Shown: positions 9,248 to 19,556, counted from the first letter of the stretch. The stretch: DNA of 64,000 nt from Candidatus Pantoea haifensis (GCA_018842655.1 JAGTWN010000004.1:1984001-2048000); one strand, 5' to 3'. Notes: a model not told the origin generated them from the sequence alone. Numbers and translations are program-made.

Positions 9248-11339
9248 GCGTGTTCCTCATGCTGGCTGTAACGTTGGCGCAGGCGCTGACGAATCAGTTC
9301 TGCCACAGTGTTGATCACTAACGTAAATATCAGCAGCATCAACGCGCTCAAAAACAGAATGCGATAATGGGCACTTCCCACCGCAGCTTCGGGCATTTCT
9401 ATCGCAATGTTGGCTGACAAAGCGCGCAGGCCGCTGAATAGCCCCCTTCGCTCTGGGGCGTGTTGCCCGTTGCCATCAGAAGAATCATCGTTTCGCCCAC
9501 GGCACGACCAAAACCAATCATCAGCGCAGCAAAAATACCCGCTGACGCACCCGGCAATATCACGCGCGTTAAGGTTTGCCACGGCGTCGCGCCTAATGCC
9601 AGCGATCCCTGCCCTAACAGGCCAGGTACGCTAAACAGGGCATCTTCGGCCAGAGTGAAAATCAGCGGCACCAGCGCAAACCCCATAGCTAACGCCGCAA
9701 CCAGTAAGTTGCGCTGCTCATAATGCGGCATCCAGTCGCCCGCATCGCGCATCATCACGCCGGGTAACCACAGCGTCAGTAGCGTAACCCCCAACAGGAT
9801 GGGCAGCAGCAGCAACACTTCCCGTCCCGGCTGTCGCCAGCGTGGCGGCAGGCGTGCGCTCATTACACCACACAGCAGCAGGCTGCCCGCTAACGTCAGC
9901 GGCAACAGCAATACGCCAATCAGCGCCTGGCTGATATGCGGTGCCAGCCACAAGCCGGCAATCAGACCCACCACGACGCTCGGCAACGCCCCCATCATTT
10001 CAATGGCCGGTTTAACCCAGCGACGCAGGCCCGGCGCCATGAACCAGGCGGTATACATTGCGGCTGCCAGCGCCAGCGGTGTGGCAAACAGCAACGCCAG
10101 ACTGGCGGCTTTGAGCGTACCTATAACCATGGGCATCAGGCTGAATTTGGCCTGATAACTGTCACCTGCGGTGGTTGATTGCCAAACCCAGTCTGCTTTT
10201 GGATAGTTCTCGTACCAGATCTTTTGCCAAAAGCTACGCCAGCTGACATCCGGCCATGGGTTGTTCAGTATGAGCGTTTGCCAGCTGCCCTGACGCTCTA
10301 TCAGCAAACTGTCGCCACGCGGTGAAAACTGCGCATCAAGAATGCCCGGCGCGAGCTGGCGCTGTAAAATCGGCCCATCCTGTTTACTGGCAAATAGCTT
10401 CAACATGCCCTTTTCATTAAAAGTGGCAAACACGCGGCGCTGCGGTTCGGTGATCACTTTTTGTGCGCCTGTGCTGTGCTCAAACGTACGGATTCGTTGC
10501 AGGCGCGGCCCCTGGTTGCCCGCAATGGAGAACCATTGTGTAATGCCTGCCTCATCCTGAATCAGTAGCGTTCGGCCGCCGCTTAGCATATTCAAACTTT
10601 GCGGCGGATGCGGTAAGGTTTGTGTTTCGCGTAGCAGCGCACGGCCGTTATCAATTTGCCAGACACGCAGTACATTGCCCTGACTGGTATATAAAAGATC
10701 GCCCTGCGGCGAGAAAAGTAAATGATCACTCTGTTGCTGCGGCAAGCTAATGGTCGCTGCCTGGCGATTGGTGCCGAGGGTTAAAATACTTAACCCTTTT
10801 TCAGTAAGCGCAGCAATTCGCCACTGTCCGGCATTCAGCGTGGCAAGAGCCATCTTTGCTACCTTACCTTGCGGTAAGCGGAATGGCTGATCGCCCAGCG
10901 GGAAACGCCATTGCGCTTCGCCTTGCTGCTGCGTCGGTTGCAACAGCATTAACGCTCCTTGCATGTTGAGCAGTAGCGTTTGCTGATCGGCACTGCGTAC
11001 CACCTGCTGCGGCGCAGGCGTTAACGTCAAAGCCTGCTCTGCGGGCTGACCGTTAAGCGGAATAAAACGTGCAACGCCTCTGCTGCTGATGCGCCAGCCA
11101 TTTACACCATCATTACCCACGGCTAATGCGGCAGAGCGATCCCATAGCTGTTGTGAATACCCTGACTGCACGCCTGGCGCGATAAACAGCGGCAAAACCA
11201 CCCAAATTAACCAGAAAAATAGCAGCAGCATCAGCAACAGAATTGCAATGCCACATGCAGTAACCAACCGCCGCGTTAAACGGTCAGTGGCACGACGTCG
11301 CCTGTCATTAAACTGGACGGGAATGTGGTTTACGCTCAT
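9244..11339 (-). CDS. pstC: PstC-like phosphate ABC permease with large periplasmic domain (frameshifted in this sequence)
   Basis: The start is the ATG at 11339 (MSVNHIPVQ), with AGGA 6 bases upstream. One membrane helix (about residues 27-49) is followed by a roughly 330-residue extracytoplasmic domain whose short repeated strands (LLFSPQGDLLYTSQGNVLRVWQ and similar) look like a beta-propeller. A MetI-type permease domain follows, with EAA loop LALGATPWQTLTRVILPG. One base is missing from the C5 run 9442-9446; restoring it joins TPQSEGG to LFSGLRALSANIAIE. The result is about 698 aa, more than twice E. coli PstC. No pstS or phoU lies nearby, and I saw no clear Pho box upstream. Confidence 0.85.
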
Positions 11340-11488
11340 GCGGTCCTGAATGCTGTGAAAATTAGCCGCTATGTTGCCCGTAGCTGATTGATAAGACAAC
11401 TATTGAAGTTGGACAAGCAAGACATACTCTCGCCATAATGATGGCGGACACTGGAGCTTCAGTCCTGCAACCGCTATACGGAGTAAGA

Positions 11489-13548
11489 ATGGGTCAGGTA
11501 AAGTTGTACATCGAAAAAGAGTTAAGTTGGTTATCGTTTAACGAACGTGTTTTGCAAGAAGCGGCGGACAAGAGTAATCCGCTGATTGAGCGCATGCGCT
11601 TCCTGGGCATTTACTCAAATAACCTCGACGAATTCTATAAAGTGCGTTTCGCTGACTTAAAGCGCCGCATTCTTATCGGTGAAGAGCAAGGTTCCGCCAG
11701 CACGCCGCGCCATCTGCTTAAAAAATTCAACAGCGTGTGTTGAAGTCAGATCAGGAGTTTGATGCGCTGTATAACGATCTGCTGCTGGAAATGGCGCGTA
11801 ACCAGATATTCCTGATCAACGAGCGCCAGCTGTCGCCAAATCAACAAGTCTGGCTGCGCCATTATTTCAAACATGAACTGCGCCAGCATATTTCCCCCAT
11901 TCTGATTACTCATGAAACTGATCTGACCGAATTCCTTAAAGACGATTACACCTATCTGGCGGTTGAGATCATTCGTGGTGAAGATATTCGTTACGCCTTG
12001 CTGGAGATTCCTTCCGACAAGGTTCCACGCTTCATTAACCTGCCCGCTGAGTCGCCACGTCGTCGCAAGCCAATGATCCTGCTGGACAATATTCTGCGCT
12101 ATTGTCTGGATGATATTTTTAAAGGTTTCTATGACTACGACGCATTGAATGCCTATTCAATGAAGATGACGCGTGATGCTGAATATGATCTGGTCACGGA
12201 AATGGAATCCAGCCTGCTGGAACTGATGTCTTCCAGCCTGAAACAGCGTTTGACAGCGGAGCCGGTGCGATTTGTCTATCAGCGCGATATGCCCGATTCA
12301 ATGGTAGAACTGCTGTGTCACAAGCTGTCGATTACTAACTTCGATTCGGTGTTACCGGGCGGACGCTACCATAACTTCAAAGACTTCATCGGCTTCCCAA
12401 ATGTGGGTAAAAACAATCTGGTAAACCGCCCGCTGCCGCAAATTCGTCATATCGGTTTTGATGGTTTCCGTAACGGCTTTGATGCTATTCGTAACCGGGA
12501 TGTGCTGCTCTATTATCCCTATCACACCTTTGAGCATGTGCTGGAATTACTGCGTCAGGCATCGTTTGACCCCAGTGTCCTGGCGATCAAAATCAATATT
12601 TATCGCGTAGCAAAACATTCGCGCATCATGGATGCGATGATCCATGCGGCCTATAACGGCAAGAAAGTGACGGTTGTGGTTGAACTGCAGGCGCGCTTTG
12701 ATGAAGAAGCGAATATTTACTGGGCCAAGCGCCTGACTGAAGCAGGCGTGCACGTTATTTTCTCTGCGCCAGGCCTGAAAATTCACGCCAAGCTGTTTTT
12801 AATTTCACGTCGTGAAGGCGATGAGATTGTGCGTTATGCCCATATCGGTACCGGCAACTTTAACGAAAAAACTGCGCGTATTTACACCGACTACTCGTTG
12901 CTTACTGCCGATGCGCGGATCACCAATGAAGTTCGCCGCGTATTTAACTTTATCGAAAACCCCTATCGACCAGTGACGTTCGAGCATTTGATGGTATCGC
13001 CACAAAACTCACGTCGTATGCTTTATCAATTGATCGACGATGAGATTGCTAACGCACAGCAGCAACTGCCGTCTGGCATTACACTGAAAATCAATAACCT
13101 GGTAGACAAAGGTCTGGTGGATCGGCTGTATACTGCCTCCAGCGTTGGGGTTAAAGTCAACTTACTGGTGCGAGGCATGTGCTCGCTGATCCCTGATTTA
13201 CCCGGCATCAGTGAAAATATTCGTGTCATCAGTATCGTTGACCGTTATCTGGAACACGATCGCGTCTATATTTTTGAGAATGGCGGCGACAAAAAAGTGT
13301 TCCTTTCTTCTGCCGACTGGATGACGCGTAACATTGATTACCGCATTGAGGTGGCTGTGGCTATCCTCGATCCGCAAATCAGACAGCGTATCCTGGATAT
13401 CATTGCTATTCAGTTAAGTGATACGGTAAAAGCCCGCATCGTCGACAAAGAGTTGAATAACCACTACGTTCCACGCGGAAATCGTCGTAAAGTGCGCTCG
13501 CAACTGGCGATTTATGATTACATCAAGAAACTCGAACAACCTGAATAA
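11489..13548 (+). CDS. ppk: Ppk1, polyphosphate kinase (frameshifted in this sequence)
   Basis: Ppk1 polymerises the gamma-phosphate of ATP into polyphosphate at the inner membrane. The ATG at 11489 follows a GGAG Shine-Dalgarno. The phospho-His region [12 protein letters not shown] and the second His in [14 protein letters not shown] are present. One base is missing from the A6 run 11720-11725; restoring it joins RHLLKK to [12 protein letters not shown] and gives about 686 aa, the family length. ppx follows 5 bases downstream. The divergent Pst-type genes suggest a joint phosphate uptake and storage neighbourhood. Confidence 0.95.
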
Positions 13549-13553
13549 TACCT

Positions 13554-15077
13554 ATGCCAATTTCCCATAAGAGTACGCCTAAACCTCAAGAGTTTGCGGC
13601 GATTGACCTCGGTTCGAACAGTTTCCACATGGTGATTGCCCGCGTGGTAGATGGCGCTATGCAGGTCATTGGTCGCCTGAAGCAGCGTGTGCATCTGGCT
13701 GACGGATTAGATGCCAATAACCGTCTGAGCGAAGAAGCGATGGAGCGCGGGTTAAGCTGCCTGGCGCTGTTCGCTGAACGTCTACAGGGTTTCAGAGCCA
13801 GTAACGTCACTATTGTTGGCACGCATACGCTGCGCCAGGCAGTAAACGCTGAGACTTTCTTACAACGCGCGGCTGAAGTCATTCCTTATCCAATCGAAGT
13901 GATTTCCGGTCATGAAGAAGCCCGCCTGATTTTTATGGGTGTGGAGCATACGCAGCCAGAAAAAGGCCGCAAGCTGGTGATCGATATCGGTGGCGGTTCA
14001 ACTGAGTTAGTGATCGGTGAAGATTTTGAACCACAACTGGTTGAGAGCCGTCGTATGGGCTGCGTCAGTTTTGCTCAGCTCTATTTTCCGAAAGGCGAAA
14101 TCAGCCGGGAGAACTTTCGGCGCGCGCGCTTAGCGGCGGCGCAGAAGCTGGAAACCCTGGCGTGGCAATATCGCCTGCACGGCTGGCAATATGCTTTAGG
14201 CGCGTCGGGCACGATTAAAGCGGCTTGCGAAGTGCTGCTGGCGATGGGCGAGAAAGAAAAACTCATCACTCCTGAGCGTCTCGACAAGCTTTGTGATGAA
14301 GTCCTGAAGCATAAGTCGTTTGCGGCGCTGAGCCTGCCGGGTTTGTCAGAAGAGCGTAAAAACGTTTTTGTACCGGGGCTGGCGATCATTTGTGGCGTTT
14401 TCGATGCGCTGGCGATTCGCGAGTTGCGCCTTTCTGACGGTGCACTGCGTGAAGGCGTGCTGTATGAAATGGAAGGCCGTTTCCGTCATCAGGATATTCG
14501 TAGCCGCACTGCACAGAGCCTGGCAAACCATTATGCCATTGACAGCGATCAGGCAAGACGCGTGCTGGAAACCACCGAACAGCTCTATTTTCAGTGGCGT
14601 GACCAGAATCCTAAACTGGCCAATCCACAACTTGCCGCACTGTTGAAATGGGCGGCGATGCTACATGAAGTCGGTCTGACAATTAATCACAGCGGCATGC
14701 AGCGCCACTCATCCTACATCCTGCAACACAGCAATATGCCGGGCTTTAATCAGGATCAACAGATGTTGCTGGCGGCACTGGTAAGATTCCACCGCAAAGC
14801 CGTTAAGGTCGATGAATTGCCACGTGTGACATTGTTCAGGAAAAAACAGTTTCTTCCACTGCTTTTTCTGCTGCGTCTTGGCACTTTGCTGAATAATCAG
14901 CGTCAGGCCACAACACGTCCTGATTCGCTGAAGTTAAGCTGCGATGACGGCCACTGGACCTTAACGTTCCCGGCAGGTTATTTCAGCCAGAACAATTTGG
15001 TCCAGCTCGATCTGGAGCGTGAGCAATGCTACTGGAACGATGTCACCGGCTGGAAGCTGATTCTGGAAGAGGCCTGA
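13554..15077 (+). CDS. ppx: Ppx, exopolyphosphatase
   Basis: Ppx releases phosphate processively from polyphosphate ends, and the GppA/Ppx family also handles pppGpp. The N-terminal ASKHA signature [15 protein letters not shown] (about 14-28) and the second phosphate loop [14 protein letters not shown] are present. The C-terminal HD-like domain contains MLHEVG and [14 protein letters not shown]. At 507 aa it is close to E. coli (513). It forms an operon with ppk, with a 5-base gap. Confidence 0.96.
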   Translation: MPISHKSTPKPQEFAAIDLGSNSFHMVIARVVDGAMQVIGRLKQRVHLADGLDANNRLSEEAMERGLSCLALFAERLQGFRASNVTIVGTHTLRQAVNAETFLQRAAEVIPYPIEVISGHEEARLIFMGVEHTQPEKGRKLVIDIGGGSTELVIGEDFEPQLVESRRMGCVSFAQLYFPKGEISRENFRRARLAAAQKLETLAWQYRLHGWQYALGASGTIKAACEVLLAMGEKEKLITPERLDKLCDEVLKHKSFAALSLPGLSEERKNVFVPGLAIICGVFDALAIRELRLSDGALREGVLYEMEGRFRHQDIRSRTAQSLANHYAIDSDQARRVLETTEQLYFQWRDQNPKLANPQLAALLKWAAMLHEVGLTINHSGMQRHSSYILQHSNMPGFNQDQQMLLAALVRFHRKAVKVDELPRVTLFRKKQFLPLLFLLRLGTLLNNQRQATTRPDSLKLSCDDGHWTLTFPAGYFSQNNLVQLDLEREQCYWNDVTGWKLILEEA

Positions 15078-15083
15078 TAACCT

Positions 15084-15098
15084 GGGTGCCTGGCACCC
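15084..15098 (+). terminator. Possible weak terminator hairpin after ppx
   Basis: A 15-base near-perfect palindrome GGGTGCC-T-GGCACCC follows the ppx stop and is followed by the T-rich ACTTCTTAT. The loop must open to about 5 bases and the U-tract is poor, so it may instead act on tehB translation, whose start lies a few bases downstream. Confidence 0.35.
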
Positions 15099-15109
15099 AC
15101 TTCTTATAA

Positions 15110-15718
15110 ATGAACGCTATGACGACACCATCAACGCACTATTTCACTGAAAAATATGGCCTGACGCCTACGCATTCTGAAGTGCTGGACGCTTTTCCAA
15201 AACTTAAGGTGGGTAAAGCTCTGGATCTGGGCTGCGGCAACGGTCGCAATACGCTGTTTCTCAACCAGCAGGGTTTCGAGGTAACGGCATGGGATCATAA
15301 CCCGCAGAGTCTGGCGCGGTTGAACAGCATCGTTGCCGAAGAGGGTTTGCAGGGTATTCATACCGCGCAGCGCGATCTTAACCAGACGCGGTTTAACGGG
15401 GGCTATGACTTTGTGCTTTCGACCGTGGTCATGATGTTTTTGCAGCCCGAAACCATACCGCAACTGATTGCCGACATGCAGGCCAGCACCGTTAAATATG
15501 GCTATAACCTGATTGTGGCAGCGATGAATACTGACGATGCCCCCTGCCCGGCTGATTTTTCCTTCGCGTTTAAATCAGGCGAGCTTAGCCACTATTACCG
15601 CAACTGGCATATTGTGAAGTACAACGAAAATATCGGGCAGCTGCATCGCACCGATGAACACGGCAATCGCATCAACTGTCGCTTCGCTACGTTACTGGCG
15701 CAGAAAGCGAGCTATTAA
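15110..15718 (+). CDS. tehB: TehB, tellurite-resistance SAM-dependent methyltransferase
   Basis: TehB is a cytosolic SAM methyltransferase that can detoxify tellurite by methylation. The SAM motif I reads ALDLGCGNGRNTLFL (about residues 37-51). The family-specific FVLSTVVMMFL, GYNLIVAAMNTDD and GELSHYYRNW segments follow. Two starts are possible, 15110 and 15119 (MTTPSTHYF); neither has a strong ribosome site. There is no tehA beside it, and E. coli has yfgF in this position. Confidence 0.9.
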   Translation: MNAMTTPSTHYFTEKYGLTPTHSEVLDAFPKLKVGKALDLGCGNGRNTLFLNQQGFEVTAWDHNPQSLARLNSIVAEEGLQGIHTAQRDLNQTRFNGGYDFVLSTVVMMFLQPETIPQLIADMQASTVKYGYNLIVAAMNTDDAPCPADFSFAFKSGELSHYYRNWHIVKYNENIGQLHRTDEHGNRINCRFATLLAQKASY

Positions 15719-15809
15719 TGCTCTTTTTTTAATCAGCCATTGATTTCATCTGGCGGCTATGACTAAATGTCGTCGTCGCCCAGTTGGGTCATTACAGGAA
15801 CCACCACGC

Positions 15810-15968
15810 GTGAACAGCGCCATTTCTCCCCGAAGACGTCAAAAAACCGGCACCATGACCCGGATTGTGCTGTTGATCAGTTTTATCATCCTTTTTAGTC
15901 GTCTGATTTTTATCCTGCCTGCTGCTTTCGAACATCATCAGCAAAAAAATCCCTGCCCGCACCGGTAA
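15810..15968 (+). CDS. yfgG: YfgG-like small membrane protein (DUF2633)
   Basis: This small protein carries the segment MTRIVLLISFIILFSRLIF, a single membrane helix that closely resembles E. coli YfgG, also found downstream of ppx. I prefer the GTG at 15810 (AGGA 10 bases upstream), giving 52 aa. A longer version from ATG 15759 is possible but adds a non-conserved Arg-rich N-terminus. E. coli YfgG has been linked to metal stress tolerance; the function here is not shown by the sequence. Confidence 0.7.
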   Translation: MNSAISPRRRQKTGTMTRIVLLISFIILFSRLIFILPAAFEHHQQKNPCPHR

Positions 15969-16114
15969 GCCTTAACGTTAACGATTCACGCTAGCGAGCC
16001 CTTTAGACCTGCCCGTTACTAAACCACTGCCTCAATGACAGTGATTTTTTGCATCCCTTTTGCAAACGAAACGCTACACTTCGTGCTGGTGCTTTCAGAC
16101 AAAAGGGATTCAAT

Positions 16115-17554
16115 ATGTCTGCCTCTCACTCTCAACGTTTAAGTGAAATACGTCATCGTATTCTGACGCTGCTGCTCAATGAGCACGATCTGGTTGATGC
16201 TCTGCTGGGAAAACCGATCGACCTTGATTCTGAACAGCAACGTGAAAATGCGATCCAGCGCGACATGCTGGAACAGGATATAACCCAACTGCATGCTGCG
16301 GATTTAGCTGACATTCTTGAGGCGCTGCCGGAAGAAGAGCGACTGGCGCTGTGGTGTCTGGTTCCTAATGAACGCCGCGGCCATGTTTTGGTCGAAGCGT
16401 CGGAAACCGTCTGGGCCAGCCTGACGGAAGAGATGAGCGACCGCGACATCTTGCGTGCCATTGAGCCACTGGATATTGACGATCAGGTGTGGCTGGCACG
16501 CTATCTGCCGCGCGACCTGACCGGACGTTTACTCACAAGCCTTGAGCCTGGCCAGCGCGCCCGTGTGCTGAGCGTGGTAGATTTTGACCGCGACCGCGTT
16601 GGGCGGGTAATGGATTTTAATATCCTGACGGTGCGTGCCGATGTCACCTTAGCGATAGTGCAACGCTTTCTTCGAAAGCGAAAAAGCATGCCAGATGGCA
16701 CAGACAAAATATTTATTACCGATCAGGATAATCAGCTACTGGGCGAACTCTCTCTCACCGATATTCTGCTCAATAAACCTAAAAAGCGTGTTGATGAGGT
16801 AATGAACACCCATCCCACAACTTTTCAGCTTAATGACAAAGCGGAAGATGCAGCCAGCGCGTTTGAGCGTTATAACCTGATTTCTGCCGCCGTTATTGAT
16901 GCCAAAGGCAAGCTCATTGGCCGCGTCACTATCGAAGATGTGATCGATTTGGTCAATGAAGAAAATGAAAGCAATATTCGTAAAATGGGCGGTATCAGCC
17001 AGGAAGAGGATGTATTTGCCCCTGTGCGTAAATCAGTCCGTAATCGCTGGGCATGGCTGGCACTTAACTTATGCACTGCTTTTATCGCCTCACGCGTGAT
17101 TGGCCTGTTTGAAGATACGATTTCACAACTGGTGGCGCTTGCTACCCTGATGCCTATCGTCGCTGGCATTGGCGGTAACACCGGTAATCAAACCATCACG
17201 ATGATTGTACGCGCTCTGGCTTTACATCAGGTCGAGCCGGGTAATTTCTCGTTTCTGATCGTTCGTGAACTGGGCGTTGCGTTGATTAATGGGATCTTCT
17301 GGGGCGGTATAATGGGCCTTATCACCTGGCTGATGTATGACAATCTCGCGCTTGGCGGTGTGATGATGCTGGCAATGGTGCTTAATCTGCTTCTCGCCGC
17401 GCTGATGGGCGTTTTAGTGCCGCTGGTAATGACCAAAATGAAGCGCGATCCGGCAGTGGGTTCCAGCGTTTTAATTACCGCGATTACCGATACCGGCGGC
17501 TTCTTTATCTTTCTGGGTCTGGCGACGCTTTTCTTGCTGCACCACCAGGCTTAA
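16115..17554 (+). CDS. mgtE: MgtE, magnesium channel
   Basis: MgtE is a magnesium-selective channel gated by cytosolic magnesium. In order: a helical MgtE_N domain (about 35-135), a CBS pair (about 140-260) with DEVMNTHPTTFQLNDKA and LIGRVTIEDVIDLV, a plug helix, and five membrane helices with the pore signature PIVAGIGGNTGNQ. The ATG at 16115 has AAAGGGA upstream; a 22-residue upstream extension is unlikely. The gene is absent from this site in E. coli. Its 3' end overlaps the convergent HTH gene by 4 bases. Confidence 0.95.
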   Translation: MSASHSQRLSEIRHRILTLLLNEHDLVDALLGKPIDLDSEQQRENAIQRDMLEQDITQLHAADLADILEALPEEERLALWCLVPNERRGHVLVEASETVWASLTEEMSDRDILRAIEPLDIDDQVWLARYLPRDLTGRLLTSLEPGQRARVLSVVDFDRDRVGRVMDFNILTVRADVTLAIVQRFLRKRKSMPDGTDKIFITDQDNQLLGELSLTDILLNKPKKRVDEVMNTHPTTFQLNDKAEDAASAFERYNLISAAVIDAKGKLIGRVTIEDVIDLVNEENESNIRKMGGISQEEDVFAPVRKSVRNRWAWLALNLCTAFIASRVIGLFEDTISQLVALATLMPIVAGIGGNTGNQTITMIVRALALHQVEPGNFSFLIVRELGVALINGIFWGGIMGLITWLMYDNLALGGVMMLAMVLNLLLAALMGVLVPLVMTKMKRDPAVGSSVLITAITDTGGFFIFLGLATLFLLHHQA

Positions 17555-18051
17555 TCATCAGCGTAGCCGTAACGTTGCAACGACTCTTGTAAATTCAGTC
17601 TGCGCGTCACCTGTGCCAGGTCATGGGTGGCCGCAGGCACGGCATAGGTGCCGCGTTGGCTTAACCACTCCAGAACGTCAGCCAGATGCCAGATCGCGGT
17701 TTTACCATCATGAACCGGCAGCGGAAATTGTGGGCTGTGGCTGAGCATGAGCTTGCGCATGTTCTGGCGTGACACCCCGATAATTTCAGCCACATCCGTT
17801 AACCCAACAAAGTCAGGCGCAGCTTCCATAAGTTGTGCGCCGGGGATGGCGGACAAAACATTGTCCAGGGCTGTTTGAATCGCCAGGCTAGCGGCATCAG
17901 CATCACGCGTGAACTCCAGCGCCAGTTTACCTGCCATGCCGGCACCGACTAATGCATCATCGCAGCCCGCTTCCGCGAGGCGTTCCAGTAAAACATCAAT
18001 ATTTTCGGCGTGATCTGGCAGCTTGAAGCGCAACGTAAAATGATATTCCAT
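17551..18051 (-). CDS. HTH DNA-binding protein, second gene of a HicA-like two-gene cassette
   Basis: This 166-aa protein has an N-terminal alpha/beta region (about 1-75, containing MEYHFTLRFKLPD and GMAGKLALEF). It is followed by an AlpA/excisionase-like winged HTH (about 80-135, with LTDVAEIIGVSRQNMRKLM and IWHLADVLEWL). I do not recognise a named gene. A strong GAGGAG lies 7 bases before the ATG, and the gene starts 17 bases after the HicA-like gene, so they form one operon. By analogy with hicAB, where a small RNA-binding toxin precedes a DNA-binding antitoxin, it could be an antitoxin or autoregulator; that is inference. Confidence 0.7.
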   Translation of the reverse strand: MEYHFTLRFKLPDHAENIDVLLERLAEAGCDDALVGAGMAGKLALEFTRDADAASLAIQTALDNVLSAIPGAQLMEAAPDFVGLTDVAEIIGVSRQNMRKLMLSHSPQFPLPVHDGKTAIWHLADVLEWLSQRGTYAVPAATHDLAQVTRRLNLQESLQRYGYADD

Positions 18052-18068
18052 GGGTTAACTCCTCTTCC

Positions 18069-18323
18069 CTAATGCGACTTTTTGTTAACGATACAGTTAT
18101 CTACGACCCGGCGTAATGCTCGCGCATGGTTTGTCGGGCTCTTTGGCGTGCTCCAGATACAGGTTAAGCAAAACTCGCCACAACGACAGTCCAGCAGGTT
18201 TGCCGGGCAATACATCTTACCCCAGGCATGGTGCCCACCTTGTATAATCACCCAGCCATGAAGCTCTGCATAACGTAGCGCGGCTTCAATTTCTTTGTTC
18301 GGATGTCTCTTCCTTGTGAGCAT
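18069..18323 (-). CDS. Small HicA-like protein, first gene of the cassette
   Basis: The 84-aa protein begins at an ATG (18323) with AAGG 8 bases upstream; an upstream TTG (18359) would start inside a palindrome and is less likely. The pattern EIEAALRYAELHGW, then a strand with GGHHAWGKMYCP, resembles the helix-strand core and conserved His of HicA-type double-stranded-RNA-binding toxins. A Cys cluster CRCGEFC and the ending NHARALRRVVDNC are unlike ordinary HicA. I do not recognise a named family. A toxin role is a hypothesis from fold-like pattern, size and operon order. Confidence 0.6.
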   Translation of the reverse strand: MLTRKRHPNKEIEAALRYAELHGWVIIQGGHHAWGKMYCPANLLDCRCGEFCLTCIWSTPKSPTNHARALRRVVDNCIVNKKSH

Positions 18324-18351
18324 GACGGTTACCTTAAATCTATTAATCACG

Positions 18352-18367
18352 GTTGTCAACTGACAAC
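18352..18367. promoter_or_regulatory. Palindrome upstream of the HicA-like cassette
   Basis: Two 7-bp arms, GTTGTCA and TGACAAC, are separated by AC and lie 29 bases before the start codon. On the minus strand the right-hand arm contains TTGACA, a perfect -35 hexamer, so a bound repressor would block the promoter. The encoded HTH protein is the obvious candidate ligand (inference). Confidence 0.55.
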
Positions 18368-18512
18368 TTTATGAGGTGAGCACTGTGCTGCTAAGCATGC
18401 CCTAAATCTTTTATGCTGAATAAACCGGCAGCTGAAACTGGAAACCGTTACGCAACTTTTGCTAACAGGTATGCACACTGAGCACTAAACTGGTTAAAAA
18501 ACGGAGGGCGTT

Positions 18513-18691
18513 ATGTTTAAAACTGATGATTTTGTGCAGGCGAAAACGGGTGGACCAAAAATGCTGGTGTTGCGCGTAGAGGGCGATACCTTATGGTGTG
18601 CACGGGTTGATGACGCGACGAAAAAAAGATAGAAGTCAAAGCGGACAGCGTCAACCTTTATCATGAAGAGGGCGATTTTGGCGTTTGTTAA
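18513..18691 (+). CDS. YodC-like small protein, DUF2158 (frameshifted in this sequence)
   Basis: The ATG follows ACGGAGGG. The N-terminus MFKTDDFVQAKTGGPKMLVL matches the YodC/DUF2158 pattern. The frame stops early at ATKKR, but adding one A to the A7 run 18621-18627 gives KKKIEVKADSVNLYHEEGDFGVC and a 59-aa protein. The function of this family is unknown to me. The gene stands alone between two minus-strand units. Confidence 0.65.
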
Positions 18692-18725
18692 GATGAATAG
18701 CCCCGCCTGGTCGGGGCAAAATAAC

Positions 18726-19499
18726 TCAGGGATTATTCTGTTGCAGATTATCGTGACCAATGCCACCAATGAACGGCAGCCGTAATCGCAGTGGCGTAAA
18801 ATCCAGTCCCATATTCAAGCCCAGCACGTTCAGTTCAAAACCTTCCTCAGCCCCCAGCGTGACGCCCGCTACCCCTAACAAAGAGACCTGCAGACCACGA
18901 CCTGACGGCGGCAAACCAATGGGTCGCCAAAGCGGACGATAATCTTTACCAAGCGCGTTAGCAGGCAGGTCGAGTTTTAAAGACGGAACTTCACGACCAA
19001 TGTGAGCCAGAAAAGTGTTGCTGTTAGGTCCCGGCCAGGCATGATAAGTCTGCGGCCAGGGGTAAGATGCTATTGCCGCTTCTATCTTTGGGATCATTGT
19101 TTCAGCTTCACGCCCACGATGTTCTACCAGCAAACGCGGCTTCGCACCGTACCAGTAACCATCAGCGATGTTAGTATTACGACGCACTTTGTCACCGCTT
19201 CCCCAACTGATCACTTCATAACGGTTGTATTGCGTTTCCCCGGCTCGCTTGAAAATAATCCACGGATGCACGGCAACCGCGCCTTTCCAGCCATACGTTG
19301 GCGCAGCGTAAACCTGAACAATCGCCAGATTCGCCAGGGTGCGCGGATCAGGTGCGATTCCTGCAGAATCACGCCGCGCTGACCACCAACCGCCCTGGCT
19401 GGCGGTATCGTTATGACGTGTCGCCTGCGCAATACTCGCACCGAGTGATAACAGCAACACAGCAAGAAAACAGAGAGTGAACACTTTGAGTGAGAGCAT
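18726..19499 (-). CDS. DUF3750-family exported protein
   Basis: This 257-aa protein has an N-terminal hydrophobic segment (about 5-25, ending SIAQA) that may be a signal peptide or membrane anchor. A soluble domain follows with VHPWIIFKRAGE, YEVISWGSGDKVRRN, YHAWPGPNSNTFLAHIGREVP and a C-terminus rich in LGxLGLN-like segments. These features fit the DUF3750 family, for which I know no experimentally defined role. It lies downstream of guaA on the same strand but behind a terminator, so it is probably a separate unit. Confidence 0.75.
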   Translation of the reverse strand: MLSLKVFTLCFLAVLLLSLGASIAQATRHNDTASQGGWWSARRDSAGIAPDPRTLANLAIVQVYAAPTYGWKGAVAVHPWIIFKRAGETQYNRYEVISWGSGDKVRRNTNIADGYWYGAKPRLLVEHRGREAETMIPKIEAAIASYPWPQTYHAWPGPNSNTFLAHIGREVPSLKLDLPANALGKDYRPLWRPIGLPPSGRGLQVSLLGVAGVTLGAEEGFELNVLGLNMGLDFTPLRLRLPFIGGIGHDNLQQNNP

Positions 19500-19526
19500 G
19501 AATCCTTCCCGGTGAAAAAAGCAGAG

Positions 19527-19556
19527 AAAGAAAATCGCCAGTCAATCTGGCGATTG
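19527..19556 (-). terminator. Terminator after guaA
   Basis: On the minus strand the 8-bp stem AATCGCCA/TGGCGATT with a 7-base loop is followed by TTCTTTC. It lies about 45 bases after the guaA stop and ends the guaBA operon. Confidence 0.7.

Noticed and set aside
11340-11488. A Pho box between pstC and ppk
   Set aside because: No pair of CTGTCAT-like 7-mers at 11-base pitch was found; CTGTGAAAATTAG is too weak.
18696-18717. Hairpin GCCCCG/CGGGGC between the yodC-like gene and the DUF3750 gene as a terminator
   Set aside because: Neither strand has a T run after the stem, so intrinsic termination is not supported.
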